64,000 nt of DNA from contig NC_063155.1 of assembly GCF_020921035.1 (NCBI RefSeq), positions 18,123,311 through 18,187,310 on the forward strand, in the 5' to 3' direction. A model generated the notes under the pieces. That model was not told the DNA's origin, searched no databases, and saw nothing but the letters and a program-made list of their open reading frames with translations. The stretch comes from Rhodamnia argentea (lineage: Eukaryota; Streptophyta; Magnoliopsida; Myrtales; Myrtaceae). A program made the translations under genes and the position numbers. Of this stretch, positions 1-14,100 are shown piece after piece; position 1 is the first letter of the stretch, and each line of letters starts with the position of its first letter.

Positions 1-476
1 GTTCACATCAACGCCGAGACCTTCGAATCGATCTGCTATCTCGTCAAATCGCTCTTCAAAACGACGAAGGCTTTAATCAAATCGTTGATCCATGCATTCC
101 ATTAAACATTGCTCCAAATGTTGCAACGTGTTGTCCCCAAGGATTGGGGCTTGAGTCTCCTAAGCATCGTCACGAAGACCACCGCCAATCGCCATAGGCT
201 CTGATACCACCCGACGCGGCGTTCAACAAGTATAACAAGCAAATCTTGCTTAGGGAGGGATCTCAAAGTCTAATAATCAATAATAATCCTCAAAAATATT
301 ATAATAACACTTTTTATAGGGTGTTAACCCTAAACCTAACCATAGTAGGATTCTAAACGTCAAAATCCAAAATTACAAAACTGCCATTAATAGTAAAATA
401 AATCTCGAAAATACTAAAAAAAATAGAAAAATCCATCTAGACATTCCCGAATCATCAAAATCCATCATTAGTCACA
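1..476 (-). mobile_element. LTR retrotransposon end: leader, primer-binding site and putative LTR
   Basis: Read on the minus strand, positions 209-197 spell TGGTATCAGAGCC, the primer-binding site complementary to initiator tRNA-Met used by many plant Ty1-copia and Ty3-gypsy elements. Bases 1-196 would then be the untranslated leader and start of the internal region. Bases 210-476 would be the LTR: a TATAAAAAG box lies at about 308-317 (minus) and the far end reads TGTGAC at 476-471, a plausible TG start. The LTR end next to the primer-binding site does not read CA, so this boundary is uncertain. No intact gag frame is visible; the leader holds early stops. The rest of the element lies left of the window. 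Confidence 0.5.
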
Positions 477-1541
477 GCCAAAGGCTGTGTATATTGATCA
501 AGACGCCGTTTCGCTTCAGCCGACCGAATTTGAGCACAATCCGATGCCGTCAACCCCGATCCGCCGATTCTTGGCACATCACCGTTTCGCCTTCCGATTG
601 GATTTTTGTCTATCCAATTGATCCGTAAATGCACTACCAATACAGTCCGCATCATGTACCGAGACATTCCTACTCCTTTCAATGTGACAAAGAGTGGCAT
701 TATCAAATTGTCGCGTATCGCCACACACAGAAGATATAAAAGCGATATCTAGGTATATACGGCCGGAGTTTGAGACTAGCTTATGACAATCCATTCTAGA
801 CCCCCCGGGCTTGGTGGTTTCCCAAGGAAAAATCAGCCATTGTTCGTTTTCCGTGAAACCTATTTCAGCAGAGCGTACGATGTCGAATGCTCGAGCATCG
901 GATCATCGCTATCTGCCCAAGGTAGACCGATCGTCTCTCTCTCTCTTTAGGATTTGATTTGGAACTTAGCTTAGATTCAGAGCAACCATTATCGATGTCA
1001 TTATCATGCTTTATTATGGTAAATCAATAAACATTATCGATTTCTATTGCCTACCAACTTTCACTTTTTACCAGGAGGAGCGTCCCATCGTCACCAATTC
1101 CTGTGGATCGAAACGTGAATTGTTTTTTTTTTTCCAAAACCAGCTGAGATGGGCCCATAATTGCTCCTGAAATCCTAAATTCGTTAGATTACAAACTACA
1201 GCTAAAAACTTCACGTGGGGTGCGACTTTTCGCATATGAAATCTGGTTGTTTGTCGTCATTATTATCAACATTTGATGGGCCTGAGAGTTCTTTTACAGG
1301 TTCGTTTCTTTTTTATTTTTGGCCAATGATCTCCTTTGGGTTGGCTGCTTTTTCTTGTGACGATAATGAATCATTTGATGAAGTCAGTAAAATGATCGAG
1401 CATTATGTTCCACCCATATTTCAAATTTGATTTCTGCCGAGGCACAGCTTTTGAGGATGGAAGAGGAGTGACCTATTAATTGCATTGTGATATCCTTACT
1501 TTCAATACATACGATGGCTTCAGGCGAAAAAAGCCCTCATT

Positions 1542-1713
1542 AACTTGATGTAAAGTGAAGCAATTAATATATTTATATTTGGTGTAGCTCGTCGATTTAA
1601 ACTTTTGACTAAATATGAGTTCAGTAAACTTTGATACAAAGTGAAGCAGTTAATATGTTCATATTGGACCGTAGCTCGTTGGTTTAAGCTTTTGAATAAA
1701 TATGAGTTTAATA
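1542..1713. repeat. Two-unit tandem repeat, period about 86 bp
   Basis: Two adjacent diverged copies (about 1542-1627 and 1628-1713) each carry GTGAAGCA, a GTAGCTCGT motif and a CTTTTGA.TAAATATGAGTT stretch, in the same order and 86 bp apart. The following sequence (GAGAGCCGATGGTTAATTGGTAACC) resembles flanks of retroelement or SINE insertions, but I cannot delimit an element. Confidence 0.55.
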
Positions 1714-4081
1714 AAGCATGAGAGCCGATGGTTAATTGGTAACCCACTTCCAAATATGTATTGAGTAAAAAAAAAAAAATCCGAACGCAAATCCCTGGTC
1801 GAGGTGGTAGATGGTGTTTCCCTACCTTCCCCAAGCTTGGCTAGGCCAAGATTTATTGAGGTGGAGTCTGAATGGTTGATTTGTCCTAGCCAACATCTGT
1901 TACGTTGACCCAACAGGCGAAGGTACATTTTACTCGGATAAATCGACCGTCCGCCATTTTGGGAATTTTGCTGCAACATTAGACAAAAAAAAAATGTCTA
2001 ATTTCTTTGAGAAGCAACTTGGAATAATCGGACGTGACAAAGAAAATCCCTCGAATCTCCGTAAACCTTCTCTGGGCTACTTTAGATAAAATTCAATAAC
2101 TAACTATTCCACTTGAAAATTTCTAATCACCAGTTTGATGATGAGTTTAATCTGTCAAACACAATTTCCTTTGACAATTTGGGTCAACTCCTGTTCCAAC
2201 TAATTTTTCTGAATTGGATCGAATTTTCAATTGTTCGAGAATCGATCGAGAAAACGGATGACCACGATTCAAACTGAAGCAACCCTTTCTTTCTACGGTT
2301 TCACCTAGAATCCTTAGTCTAGACATCGCACCTAATCGAAAGAGATATTTGTAAAATTATTTGACAAGCAAAGGAAAAAAGAAAATGTGCAACAACATAG
2401 AATCTCATTCTAAATTCCTAGTCAAGACCGTCACAAACCTTCTCTCAAGCTCGCACGTTAGAGAGGGAATCCCCAGTCCGACGTGGCGATTTCCAGTCCA
2501 CGGGTTCATGCAAACACTGAAAAACCCCCGGGAAAGAGAGAGAGATAGAGAGAGAGAAACAGGACAGCCAAAAAAAAAAAAAAAAAGTCCAAAGAAACAT
2601 CGTTGGCCTCATAAGATTCTGCCATGTCCTTGCCGATGCTGTCTCCGCTGTTCTCAGGAAGCGGTTTTTGTTGCGCCGCTGTTTCGGCTCTGAAGAGGAA
2701 TCTGCAAGCCTCACATCCTTGTTTAGCCTGATCATGACCAAAAAAAAAAAAAAAACAAAGAAGGAAAAGAAGAAAAATATTTACGTCAAGATAATTAGTT
2801 TCTACTCAGACAGTCAAAAAATTGGAAAATTATACACTTTTAACATTGAACTGATTGTATATTTATTCGTTTTTATTTCTATTTTTTTTTTCCTCCTACT
2901 TTCACCAAACTTTCAAAGTTCCGGTAAATCTATTGGCGAACTCAATAAGTACTTCATAAGTGCTGTAGTTTCATATGTACGGGGTGATGATGGACCTGTC
3001 AGAATTGAATTTACATTATTGGAAACTTGAAACAAACCTACTCCGCATATCTTGAAACCTGAAATCTACCCTGTCATTGGTTTCGGGATCTACCCAGTTT
3101 CCCCATGTATTCTTGATTGGACGATCACAATGACCACCATTTGCTGCTGCTGCAATCTACTAACCGTAATTAATGTTGATAAAGTAAAAGTGATCGTCGA
3201 AAATGAAAACTTAGACTAATGGTTCCAGATCGGACACTCATCATCGGATGTAATAGAATACAACAGGCTCGTACGAAGACAAAGAATAAGAAAAACACAC
3301 AAAATTATTTTGAAATTAGTTCTTCAATTTTTGGAAACTGAAACCCAACCTGAATACCCTAAACCTACTCTGTTTCCATCGGTTCAGTTCTCGGTTCCCA
3401 ATTCCACCTCGGAACCATGCTCACCCCTACTCCCTCTCATGCTTTGATCTTTCCTGCAGGGCTGTGCATCTGAGTTGCAAGAGACTTCCAGGCCGTGCTT
3501 AATCTTTCCTCTGCTTGCCCAGCATCATTCCTTGTATGAATTGGAGGACTGATATAACCATCAATTACGGTAAAAACAAACCCTTTGTGAAGAACATATG
3601 AGTTAAAGATTTCATCTTTTTTCTGCAAAAATTACAGCTTTAGAGAGAGACTCTAGAACTAAGAGGTGGTAGCCAGTGGATTCGTAAGTGACAAAGTGAC
3701 GAGTTCACTGGATCTGCTAGATTATGTTATAGCAAAGCCTCTTTTCTAGCCATGATTACATACACAATGCAACCAAGCAACTGCCGCGCCTGCATTAGTC
3801 ACTCCTTATAGAAGTCTACTGGGCACTTAAGATCTGATTTTGTCCAAGTTTCAGCTTTCCTAACTTATTATCAAGGGCAGCTTCTATGGAAAGCTGAAGG
3901 CAAGTGCCAAATATGGGACTCCACGGTGCAAAATACTTTGTTTGGACAAAGATACATCACGAATCCAGACAACTAGTCTTAACCCCGAGTGCAAGTTTTT
4001 CTCGCCAGCGACAGACATAAAGGGTTTAGATTTAGCTTTTGGGGGAAGATGATCTTGCCTCTCTTTCTGTCCGAGGGCACA

Positions 4082-4206
4082 TCACGAATGAGAATCTTTT
4101 TTGTGATTTCCATGGCTGAATTTCATTGCTCCTGAAGTGGACATTTGAGGGTTTGATTCAGTGGAACCATCTGACTGCATGTCCTTATTATCTGCATCAG
4201 CCTTTC
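4082..4206 (-). pseudogene. Orphan terminal-exon-like ORF
   Basis: On the minus strand an AG acceptor after a T-rich tract is followed from 4206 by an open frame of 41 codons ending in TGA at 4084-4082. The peptide is hydrophilic and Ser/Asn/Lys-rich (KADADNKDMQSDG near the start, KKDSHS at the end), like a disordered C-terminus. I see no upstream exon in the next kilobase, so this may be a gene remnant or chance. Family not recognised. Confidence 0.2.
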
Positions 4207-5393
4207 CTTAGATTGAAGGTATAAAGATCAAAATTAAAGGGATGGAGACCCCACAAAAGGGCGGTGATGTCTTCAAGTGAAGATCAAAAGTGGCATGTAA
4301 AACTTTATTCAGATGGTTTTGCTTCTTCTTTTTTTTTTTACCCCTTGTTCTATAGCTTTTGGAATTAGAATAGGGAAGTCTTTGTCCTATGCATGCAACC
4401 AACAACTATTGGATAAGTAAAACATTTCTTTGTTTTTTTAGCTGTTATCAATGAAGGTAATAGAATATATTTTCTATCAACGAAGAATTCAAAAAATCTA
4501 AATAAATTGAAAGCTAAGCGGTGGTAATTTGAAAGATTCCCTGGGAGAAAGAAAAGAACGAATAATAATATAATTAAAAAAAATGATACCCTACAATACC
4601 CGGTCAGAAAGCCAAAATAAATGGTTTGTTGTGTTGGATCCATAATTAATCTTATGGGTTTTTAGGGATTAGCGACTTACTCACTTCAACGACTTTTTTA
4701 TGACATTTCAATCTCAAAAGAGTGACCTAGCGAGACAATTGAAAAAAAAAAATTCATTGCTAAATCAACTATATTTTTTCCTATCCACATAAGAAGTTTT
4801 ATAAACTTGGCTATCTTTCACAGAACGAAAAGGTCAACGTTTTACCAAGAACAGTTTGAATGAGTTCTTGCAAAATCTTAAAATAAGCAACACTTTTCCC
4901 CCCTGAATAGACAACCTTGTTCTCCACAAGAGAGTAGACTTTCAATAATGTGATTTGGTATTGTAAATCAACGTGCCATTCGACATTCGCTACGAGCTCA
5001 AGCCAGTATCATTTTTATTTTTTTTTTAACATGGCAAAAGAATTCAACATTTGTTGATCCGATGATTTGTTTATGGGACCTCTAACTCTGAAGGGGCCAT
5101 GAACATGTTCCTTGCAAACATTGTCAATGCCTTCTCCTCCTAAGATATGTAAGAGAAACAAAATCTTATGATCCTTTGTCTTTATTCATGATCTTTCGGG
5201 TGGGCTTTTCACGTGGAATGTGCTGTACAAAAAATAGGAAAAAAAAAATTGAAAAAAAAAAAAAAGAACTCGTTCAATAACAGTGTCTTTTAAAAAGCTT
5301 CAAACCTTCCCATCCTAAAGCAAAAGGGCAGGACACTTTTCTTCGGATCTCCCCCACATTAAACTAATCTATCAGCTTTTTGACATTGCCTTG

Positions 5394-5396
<3 letters not shown>

Positions 5397-5433
<37 letters not shown>
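5397..5433. repeat. (GA)n microsatellite directly upstream of the bHLH start codon
   Basis: About 18 GA units end 3 bp before the ATG at 5437, so the repeat lies in the 5' leader of the bHLH transcript. Open frames through it (Arg-Glu repeats) are not real coding. GA tracts in plant 5' regions are known binding sites for BPC/GAGA-binding proteins; a role here is inference. Confidence 0.9.
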
Positions 5434-5436
<3 letters not shown>

Positions 5437-5815
5437 ATGGCACTTGAAGCAGTGGTGTTTCCAGAAGACCCATTTACTTATTATAATTGCAAAGAAGTCC
5501 AAAGCCTGTTGGGAGAGAGTTGGAGCTTTGACTTTGGTGGTCAAGAGCAGTGTGAGAACAACCATTTCCTTAGTATTCCAGAGAGCCAAGCAGAAGACCA
5601 TCGATGTAGTGAGTGGAATCATCAGCCAAATGTATCATCAACTGCTGTGATCGACCGGCCGAAGCGGCGTCGGCGCAAGAGCAGGAAGAATAAGAGAGAG
5701 ATGGAGAGTCAGAGGATGGCTCACATTGCCACTGAGAGGAATAGAAGAAAGCAGATGAATGAGCATCTCTCCGTTTTGCGTTCTCTCATGCCTGACTCCC
5801 ATGTCCGAAAGGTAA

Positions 5816-5864
<49 letters not shown>

Positions 5865-7011
5865 TTTGCTTGCCAATGCTTCTTAGGAAACTTCATGTCG
5901 CACAGTCATGAGTGGAAATATTATAAACATAAAGTTCACTTATTTAACGGAAGTCAAGAGTGAATTGCACATTGCTCTTGGACAATCCATAGGCAGTGGC
6001 AGCATAATCCTGTGAACCAGCATTATTCTACTCTTTATCTTCAGAGATAGTCTTACCATATTTGGTAAAATCAGAGAGTGCGTTTCTTAAAAAAGATGGC
6101 TAGTCAAAATTAAAATTCAAGTGGACTATCATGTTGGTTGTGGTAATTTTCTTATGCTTCTTTCGGGTTAATGTTTATTCGACTCGAAGTATTTTGTACT
6201 GTGAAATTGATCAGGTCGATCAAGCATCGATCATAGGAGGCGCCATCAATTATGTCAAAGAGCTAGAGCAGCAATTGCAGCAGCTTGGTGCTCACAAAGA
6301 AACTGAAGGACAAAAATCAAAATTTGAAGATCACACCTCCTCTCCTTTCTCTGAATTCTTCACCTGTCCACAGTACATGACAAGCCCGGGTGAAGGCAGT
6401 GACTCGGTGCCCATGAACGGCTGGATGACCCTCCCTCAGTCTGCAATCGCTGACATTGAAGTGACCATGGTGGAGACCCATGCAAATCTCAAGGTGAGGT
6501 CAAAGAGACGACCCAAGCAGCTGCTGAGGTTGGTCTCTGGGCTGCAGAGTGTGGGACTCACTGTGCTTCACCTCAATGTGACCACAGCTGAACATTTTGT
6601 TCTCTATTGTCTCACTCTCAAGGTACGATCTTAATTCTTCTTTTTTTAAACCTTAATATGCTCTTACACGTTTCGTTGATGTGGTGTCAAGTTGGTGCTA
6701 ATTCATTAGTGCTTGTCAAAATTTGGTAACATCGATAAAAACCGGTGACGCAAGGGCGAAATTGTGCAAACGCTGAGCATTAGAGGACTAGATTAGAAAG
6801 GAAGTTAAATGGGAAGGAGTGAAAAACACCGGCAGTAAATGGACAGCAAATCCAGAACATGGTTCTTGAGATTTTGAAGATTCACGATTTAGAATTTGAG
6901 GGGTGTGAGATTTGAAACTTGAATGTGCAGGTTGAAGATGATTGCAAGCTGACTCTAGGGGATGAAATTGCCGCGGCTGCAAACCAGATTTTAAGCAGCA
7001 TTCAAGAGTGA
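5437..7011 (+). CDS. bHLH transcription factor, bHLH94/96/67-like
   Basis: Three coding exons, 5437-5811, 6215-6622 and 6931-7011, join in phase to 287 aa. The N-terminus [13 protein letters not shown] is the signature of the plant bHLH94/96/67/57/70/71 group. The basic region (about 88-104) follows an Arg/Lys-rich run and contains [14 protein letters not shown], with His96, Glu100 and Arg104 in the H-E-R arrangement for E-box/G-box DNA. Helix-loop-helix continues to about 150 ([19 protein letters not shown]). An ACT-like dimerisation domain fills about 195-287, split by intron 2. Members act as nuclear dimers; relatives include stomatal-lineage regulators, but a stomatal role here is not shown. 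Oddity: the loop reads HVRK-VDQAS where relatives usually have Q/R-R-G-D, exactly at the exon 1/2 junction. First in-frame ATG is used. Confidence 0.92.
5820..5858. repeat. (CT)n microsatellite in bHLH intron 1
   Basis: About 19 CT units begin 8 bp after the donor (GTAAACAAT) of bHLH intron 1. Together with the GA tract before the start codon, the first coding exon is flanked on both sides by complementary dinucleotide repeats. Confidence 0.9.
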
Positions 7012-8130
7012 GTCTTTCTTTGATCTTGAGAACCTTGAAGATGGATTCATGCTTTAGTCTCTCTCCCTCTCTCCCTCTCTCTGAATTCAATATTTTGTGA
7101 ATCATGAGATGAGATGCGGATCTTATAGAATCTCAAGTCTGTACCAAGTTGCAGTTAACTGGCAACTGACAACTGATGTCATTTTGCACACGATTTCTGT
7201 TGAGTCTCTTGAAGTGGCACTCTTGGTTGCTGTTTAACTTGTGGAATGCGAACCTCCAGCAACACCTGCCATCCTAAAATCATTGAAAGCTCATGCAGAC
7301 CATTAATCTTAACTGGGTTTCCCGAAATTTCAACAGACAAAATATGTTTATGTGGCATGTTCATGTTTGGCCCATTCTTTGGAACAGCTGACATTCTCTA
7401 CCTAAAAGCTAGTGAAACTACAGCACCACTTGACTAAATGACGACTTTCCCTACTTCCCTTGAAGAACGGAGAGAGTGGTGAGATTTGAGAGACAGCAGG
7501 TTACATCAACTCCTTCAATCAATCTGAATCTGAGGATCATGGTCCGCGCTTAGTTAGCCTTTTTAACTAAAGAGTATTCTCAGGTGGACACAAGTGGTTG
7601 GATCTGCTTCTGCCCCATTTGAATTCGAAGTGAGCATGTAATGCGCACCGAGTTTGTTCCAAGACACGTTCAACAGATAACCAACAGGAAGTGAATGTCC
7701 TCGATGGAAAACAACGAAGGGTGTCTTCATTTTATAGAGAGGAGCAAAAGCTTTGTAGCAATTACAGATATTTATACCTGTTATTTAACAGACAATGACC
7801 ATAACATCATTATTATAATTGAACATCATCTTTATGTGGGAGAGCTTGAAACTCCACATTTCAACAGTTTTACGTAGTTGTAGGCATTCTTCATGACCTG
7901 ATCGCCTTCTGCATCTAGTTTCATAGGTCCCTCCCATTCAATTCCCTCAACATGCGCAGCCACAAACACCATATGCAGGAAATAAACACAAACCAGAGAA
8001 GTTTTGTTGACCCATTTTACAGAGGTCAGGTTGACAACTCATAGTAAACTCAACACAGTTTAATTCTAGAAAGATATGATTTGCACCTGTTTTTCCAGCA
8101 ATGGTGTAATATCTTTCTATAACAGGACAA
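7012..8130. other. Intergenic region between convergent 3' ends
   Basis: The bHLH gene (+) and the BCAT-like gene (-) converge here; the 1.1 kb must hold both 3' UTRs and terminators. I see no further gene or clear repeat. Short frames in it are not supported. Confidence 0.5.
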
Positions 8131-11100
8131 TTACAACTTGTTGGAAGTTGGTATAGGCACTCCAGATTCTCCCCTCAGATTTTTGTACGCACCCTGTAAT
8201 CTTCGAGTCACCGGACCTACTTTTCCATCACCAATTATCCGTCCGTCAATCTTCACAACCTGGTAGGCATTATTAAACAGGTATTACTGTAAATGTCAAG
8301 CAGAAACAATGCTTGGCCATCGTCCTTATATTAGGATTGGTGTCTCAAGACGAAAGACAAGATCCTAGTTATCTAAGTGAACTCACAACTTTAAATAAGC
8401 AATATTGCAGAACGCTCCATGAAGCATAATTACTGTAAATAGATGATTTACAGCTTCTCTGCCACTAATATTTTGCAGCATAAAGACAGTAGCAGTGACT
8501 AAATTCACCCCTTATGAACTTTACTTGTTATGCTTTAGATTGTCATTAGCGGAGTTGCTTAACCAAGCCATCTTCAGTAATCAGACAAGCTCACTTGGAA
8601 GGGCCATCACTAGGGCTAATTCATCACAACTTACAACTAAAACTAGCTCACCGACCATATCCAACCAATCCATCACCAAGCCACACAGCACGAATGCTAA
8701 GCTCAATGCACTCAGGTCATTTCCTTATATGGAGTTGAATGCAACAAGCAGAAACTAAAAGGTGGCATCCAGGGCAGTGCTACCAGGCCAGACCCATGAA
8801 TCGGCCAACATATCTAGGATAACGTATGAGGGACTTCTGCTAGATTAAGAAGTATGTAGATCCTCAGGAATCAAATGTTATCCGGATTAAGTACAAGTCA
8901 AAGGTAGAATTCTGCCCATGTAGATCAGCTCACAAGAAACCTACTTCCTAAACCAAGTAAATGAACATAGGGCAGTACAATGTAACTGTAACTGTGCCAA
9001 GCACCATAAAAAAGGCATAATGTTTATAGACATCCAAACAGCACTTTAGTCGTGATTAACCACAGGATTATCAGAGATATCTGGGACTTACTGGACTAAT
9101 TTCTCCCATGGTGCCTGTTGTCCATACCTGCAATTGGTTGCAAGAATAAGGATGAAAAGCACAAGCTAGAACAATGAGGGAATTTGATTCGATCAAAACA
9201 TGGAAGGAATAAAACAAGAAACAGGGATCTGAAACCACGACTATCATTAAAGGGTTGTAAATGTCATATTTAGTTAACAACTTTGGCACAAAGGCGTGAG
9301 GCCTTGAAGTCTTCCAATCTTAACATTTCAAGCAGTGATACATGTTTTACACGTTCTCCAAAATTCCATGCATAGCTTCTAACATCTTCCGGTTCATCTA
9401 TTGCAAGTAGGGAGGGCATCTTTCCAGGCATTTTACACTACCCAAACATGTTGCCAGGAAGGAGCCAAACACTAATTTAATAGGCATCTAAAGTATCCCA
9501 AAGAAAACTAATGGAGAAAAATGAACTGATAAATCTAACATACTTGAATTTTAACATGTCATACACCTTATGGTGTTCAAAATTATCATTGACAAGGTTT
9601 CTCAGCATATTAACAACCCAAGAAATGTATTCTTAATAGTGGTGGAGCATGTCTATGCTATCTATACAATAAAGTCCAATTTAAACTCAAAAAGAGGGAA
9701 TGCAAACCTCATCAGCTGTGTGGAATTCTGATAAGCTGATTCTCCGTTCCTCTAAGATCAGATTTTCCTTAACCACTAGTTCCATGACCTGAAACATCAA
9801 TAAAAGGCTTGGTGAAACATGCTTCATCAAACAAATACGTCACTTATGAATGCAAGGAAGCAGAGTCACATGCTCAATCTATTAATCAATTTAGGAGGGT
9901 TAAAGAAGGAAAACATAAAGCCAACTGTGAATTGACTCCATGTTGATACAGATATCATAAGGTATCGGTCTGCTGATAATATTCCTAGTGCAGCATAAAA
10001 CTTGAGCAGAAAAAATATTGACATACTTATGCAAAAGTCTACCTTGGAGCTCTTATCTACAATAGCATGCATTTACTGGATCACAAATAATCCTATCGAC
10101 CATTTCATTATTGTTCCAGGAACTTGAAGAGTAAACCAGCTTATAATTCAACAGTACGATGATGATTTATAGACTCCTGCACTTAGTTTTTTACAATTTT
10201 CCTTTTCTAAGTTTCCACAATTCTGGCCCCCTCTACAGAGCTTTCCCCTAAAAAAAAGGCTCTTAAGACTTACAGTTGCTCGAGTAATGCCAGGAAGGCA
10301 GTAATCAGCATGAGGTGTCAAAACACGGCCTTTCTTTATTAAAAACTGCATTACAACAGGAAAAGGGCTTTCCAGTCAGTAACTCATGGTATAAAACAAG
10401 CGGAATTGGAGACATTGCCTTCATTCCTAATGAAAGCAGCTCTATAAATCTTTTAGGACTGAGCCTCCTGTGCCGTAACCTGAACACCACTTGCTTGCAT
10501 TAGAATAAGCTTACGATGTTAGTAGCGTTTGTTTCTGACACATAACCATCCTTGTCGAGCATGATGGCGTCATCAGCATTTGCATTGTTCCCTTCTACCT
10601 GCATCATTTTCACTATTCAAATTGTATCAATCTGTTGATCAGAAGAACTAGCACCCACTTGCGAAACACAGGCTGCGCAGTGTTTTTTATGTGAATAGAG
10701 CACGATCCACATGCTCATAAATCCCCACTCCATGGGGCAAATATTGTCAATTAGAAATAAATGATGACTATATGATCTCACCAAAGAAAACCACCCTAGA
10801 ATACTGACATTAAGTAAACAACCTATTGGTTTAGAACTGCAAACAAAAAACTTTCACTGTCAAAGATGAAACCAGTGTAGGGTGAACCCTGGACTTCAGG
10901 TTCATGGGATAAAGAAGATACCAATTATATTGATGCCACAGAAAAGTTCACCAGGTCATTTTCCAGTAAAAAGTTAGCATGGAATGACAATCCAGTTTAT
11001 GCTGTGAAAAGCAACGTTACCTTCGCAAGTATGTTATTCAGAAGATTGTTGTGGTGAATCTTGGAATCCAAGTTCTGAAATACAAACAGTAGATCAAAAC

Positions 11101-14100
11101 CAACCACAAAGACGAAAGGATGAGAAATCAAGAACGTGCTATCGTCTATTTTGGTAAATATAACGTCAACTCACACTAGTCAAACTGAAATTCCTAAAAG
11201 TACACCCTACCCTAGATCAATATTACAAGTTCGACAAAACATTTCAGAGGCATCTGGATGCTGGCATCATAAGAGCACAATCTCATTAGATTGCTTTCCT
11301 GCAAAGAGTTTCCCAGTAGAAGAAGGCCGAACATGAATTACAGGGAATGGGAACCAATCTTCAATGCTTGGTGCACATAGAAGTTGCTTCTGAATATGTA
11401 TAAAAGCATAATGACCACAATATGATTGAGCATTGTTCACTGAGTGGCACCAGCCTCAAGGAATGATGATGATGATACAGTGAACCTGTTTGTACTCAGG
11501 TGATGGTCATTTCTACTGAAAAGGAAAAAAAAAATTCAGGAGGTTGCAAGCGAACTCCTACAAAAAGTGGCTGCTTCACTGCTTACAAGTTGATGGCATT
11601 TGTGATGGTACTCTTAATTGGTTGAGGGTAAAGAGGAAGAACAACATCATCTAACGAAAGAAGCCTTGAGGTTTCAGTGAACGACCTAACCTTCTAAGGG
11701 TGGATTTCTTAGGATTATGAGAACTGAGTCTCCTTTAAGTAAAACTGACACAATCAATTGATCAATTCTCAGTGGCATTGCAAAAAAAATGAAAATAATA
11801 AAAAAAGAAAGAAAGAAAAGTTTGGACACAGTTTTGTAATAATAGTTTTCTGGGAAAAAAATTACTCCTACTCATGCATTTTTGTCACCATATAACTTAG
11901 CAAGAATAAAATTGAGAAGCTGCAAAATCCACGTAACTTCTTTTGTGAGAAGAGACAAAGTTGATGCTTTTATGAACATAAGGACAAGACAATGATCTGA
12001 TAAACAGCATTTGAGGGCAGATCTTCACAAGCAAGGCTAGATAAAGATCGAAGCTCTTTTACGGTATTACCTAACTCCAGTGGTGAAAAAGAAACTCTTT
12101 TACTGGTAACTTTCAAGAGCTCAATCACTGAATTAAAAGGACAATAGAAGCAAAAGGATAATTTTTTTTGTCGTTTCCACTTTCTCGGTAAGTCAAGATA
12201 TAAGAAATAACCTAGGCGTATGATTAGCAGCCAAGTTTCCGCTATAATACATGCCAGCACCCAAATTATGGAGATCATTCCTGATCAAGGCCTTCAAATC
12301 TCGTTCCACACTAAGATTTTAAATAAAACTGTACTGCACAAGAATCAGTAGACTGTTTAACCTACTGAAGTTAGATATACATATATCCCCTACAAGATAT
12401 TGTTACCCCCCAAGGGAATGCAGGCACAGCACTCCCACCGACGACTAAAACAGGAACAAAATGAGAATATTTTACTAATTCCAATCACATGAAAACAATA
12501 ACAACCTCAGGATCCACAATGATTCTACATTGTTATACCAATGTATCTTACGTTGGGCGAGTTGCGTCGCGTTGTGGCTGTTACCAGGGTAATTCCATGT
12601 GTATTGTCATACACAGGGGGTTTCCATTCAGGGAGCACTGAATTATCAAGAAAGCAGGAATGCAGCATCAGAATGCATACAGAGAGTAGAATAGAAACGA
12701 AAAAGAAAGTGAAATTTAAAAGGCAATAGGGTTTTGCCACAGTACGCAGTATTGAAAACTTTTTCACTTTGCAATCTCTCATTAGCACATCAAACTTGCA
12801 AATGAAAGAGGATATGAAAAAGCCACAGAATTAGATTAGCATACAAGCCAGAAGCTACAACGTAAACAGGGAATTAGAAAACTGGATCAGTAAAGAAGAA
12901 GAAAATGCCCTGCAGATACTGAGCTTAGTATGACTAAAAAATGCTTGTTTTCCGGCGATGAGGTGAGATTTTCCACTTAGAAGCCTCACAATCAGAAAAC
13001 AGAGAACTAAGAACAGCTAAAGCACCTTAACCCAGAATCAACTTAAGAGATCGTGAATTGCTGGTGAAGACAGAAAAAAAAAAAAAAGAGAGTTCTTGAA
13101 AACTTGGAAACAACCACAGGAAGAGATGGACCAATGGTGATGCTCAAGATATATGGACAAACGGGGAAAAAAAAAACTACCTAACCAGCAATATGCAGTT
13201 CATGCTTGTGAGAAACAACTTCAAACAAAAAACAGCAATTACGCTTCAAATTAGAGCAAAAGCATGAGCAATTGACGGTACCTATTAACGTACAACCATA
13301 TAGATTGAATGCGGGACTCATGCCAGAAGTAACCTGACAAAATCAGAATAATCTGAAAAAGTCACTGCCCTGAAATGTCAACAACAAAGGTCCATGACAT
13401 TCAAGATAGACAAGTGAATGCAACCACGAGTAGCACGGCATATTAGGATGTCAATGCAGAAACTTGTTCATCCAAATATAAATTTGTGTCGATAAGGGTT
13501 TCAGACCTCCATTTCATCGGCGAAACAAGGACAACGACAACCAGAATGTAGTGTCTGTGCACTTCTTCATGCATGCAGTGTGTGTGTGAGCTTGTTGAGA
13601 GAGAGAGAGAGAGAGAGAGAAAGGACCTTCTTGCCACGCGTTAGAGACAAACGAATGTGCGCATTATCAACCATCCCGTTCCTAATAAGAGTCTTGAAGA
13701 TCGCATCCTTAACCTATAATAGGCATTCAGCCAACATAAGATAAACTAGACAAATGCGGGCTGATGAATGTATATAGATATGTCTCCATCAATGCTTGTA
13801 AACTGGCTTATGTAGGCAAACAAAATCCTCCAAGCAAAGAGATATAAGAATTTGCTCGTCTTTCAAATCCTTACCTGTTCACGTGTCGGAACATTGCTGA
13901 AAGCCAGAGCTTTGGCTGAGTCAAACAACCTAATATAAAAGCAAATAAAAACATAAGTGCAGCTATTACACATCAAACCATTATCCCTCAAATTGACATT
14001 TCTAATGTCATATTTACAAAGACAGGGAGAGCAATACAGGTGCACATAGAAATTAATAGAGAGCGAGAGAGAGGTTGACAGACATTAAGGTCCATGACAC

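Larger units (their letters stand above)
477..5396. other. Gene-poor region upstream of the bHLH gene
   Basis: No convincing gene in about 4.9 kb. It holds a two-unit tandem repeat (1542-1713), a purine run of GAGA type near 2535-2562, many A/T homopolymers and one exon-like ORF on the minus strand (4082-4206), listed separately. A minus-strand frame at 3437-3628 (63 codons) has no recognisable relative. The stretch just before 5397 would contain the bHLH promoter and leader; I see no clear-cut TATA box there. Confidence 0.5.

Noticed and set aside
5395..5886. Longer bHLH frame starting with Arg-Glu repeats and running into the CT tract
   Set aside because: The Arg-Glu part is the GA microsatellite upstream of MALEAVV, and the Ser-Leu tail is intron 1 after the GTAAAC donor.
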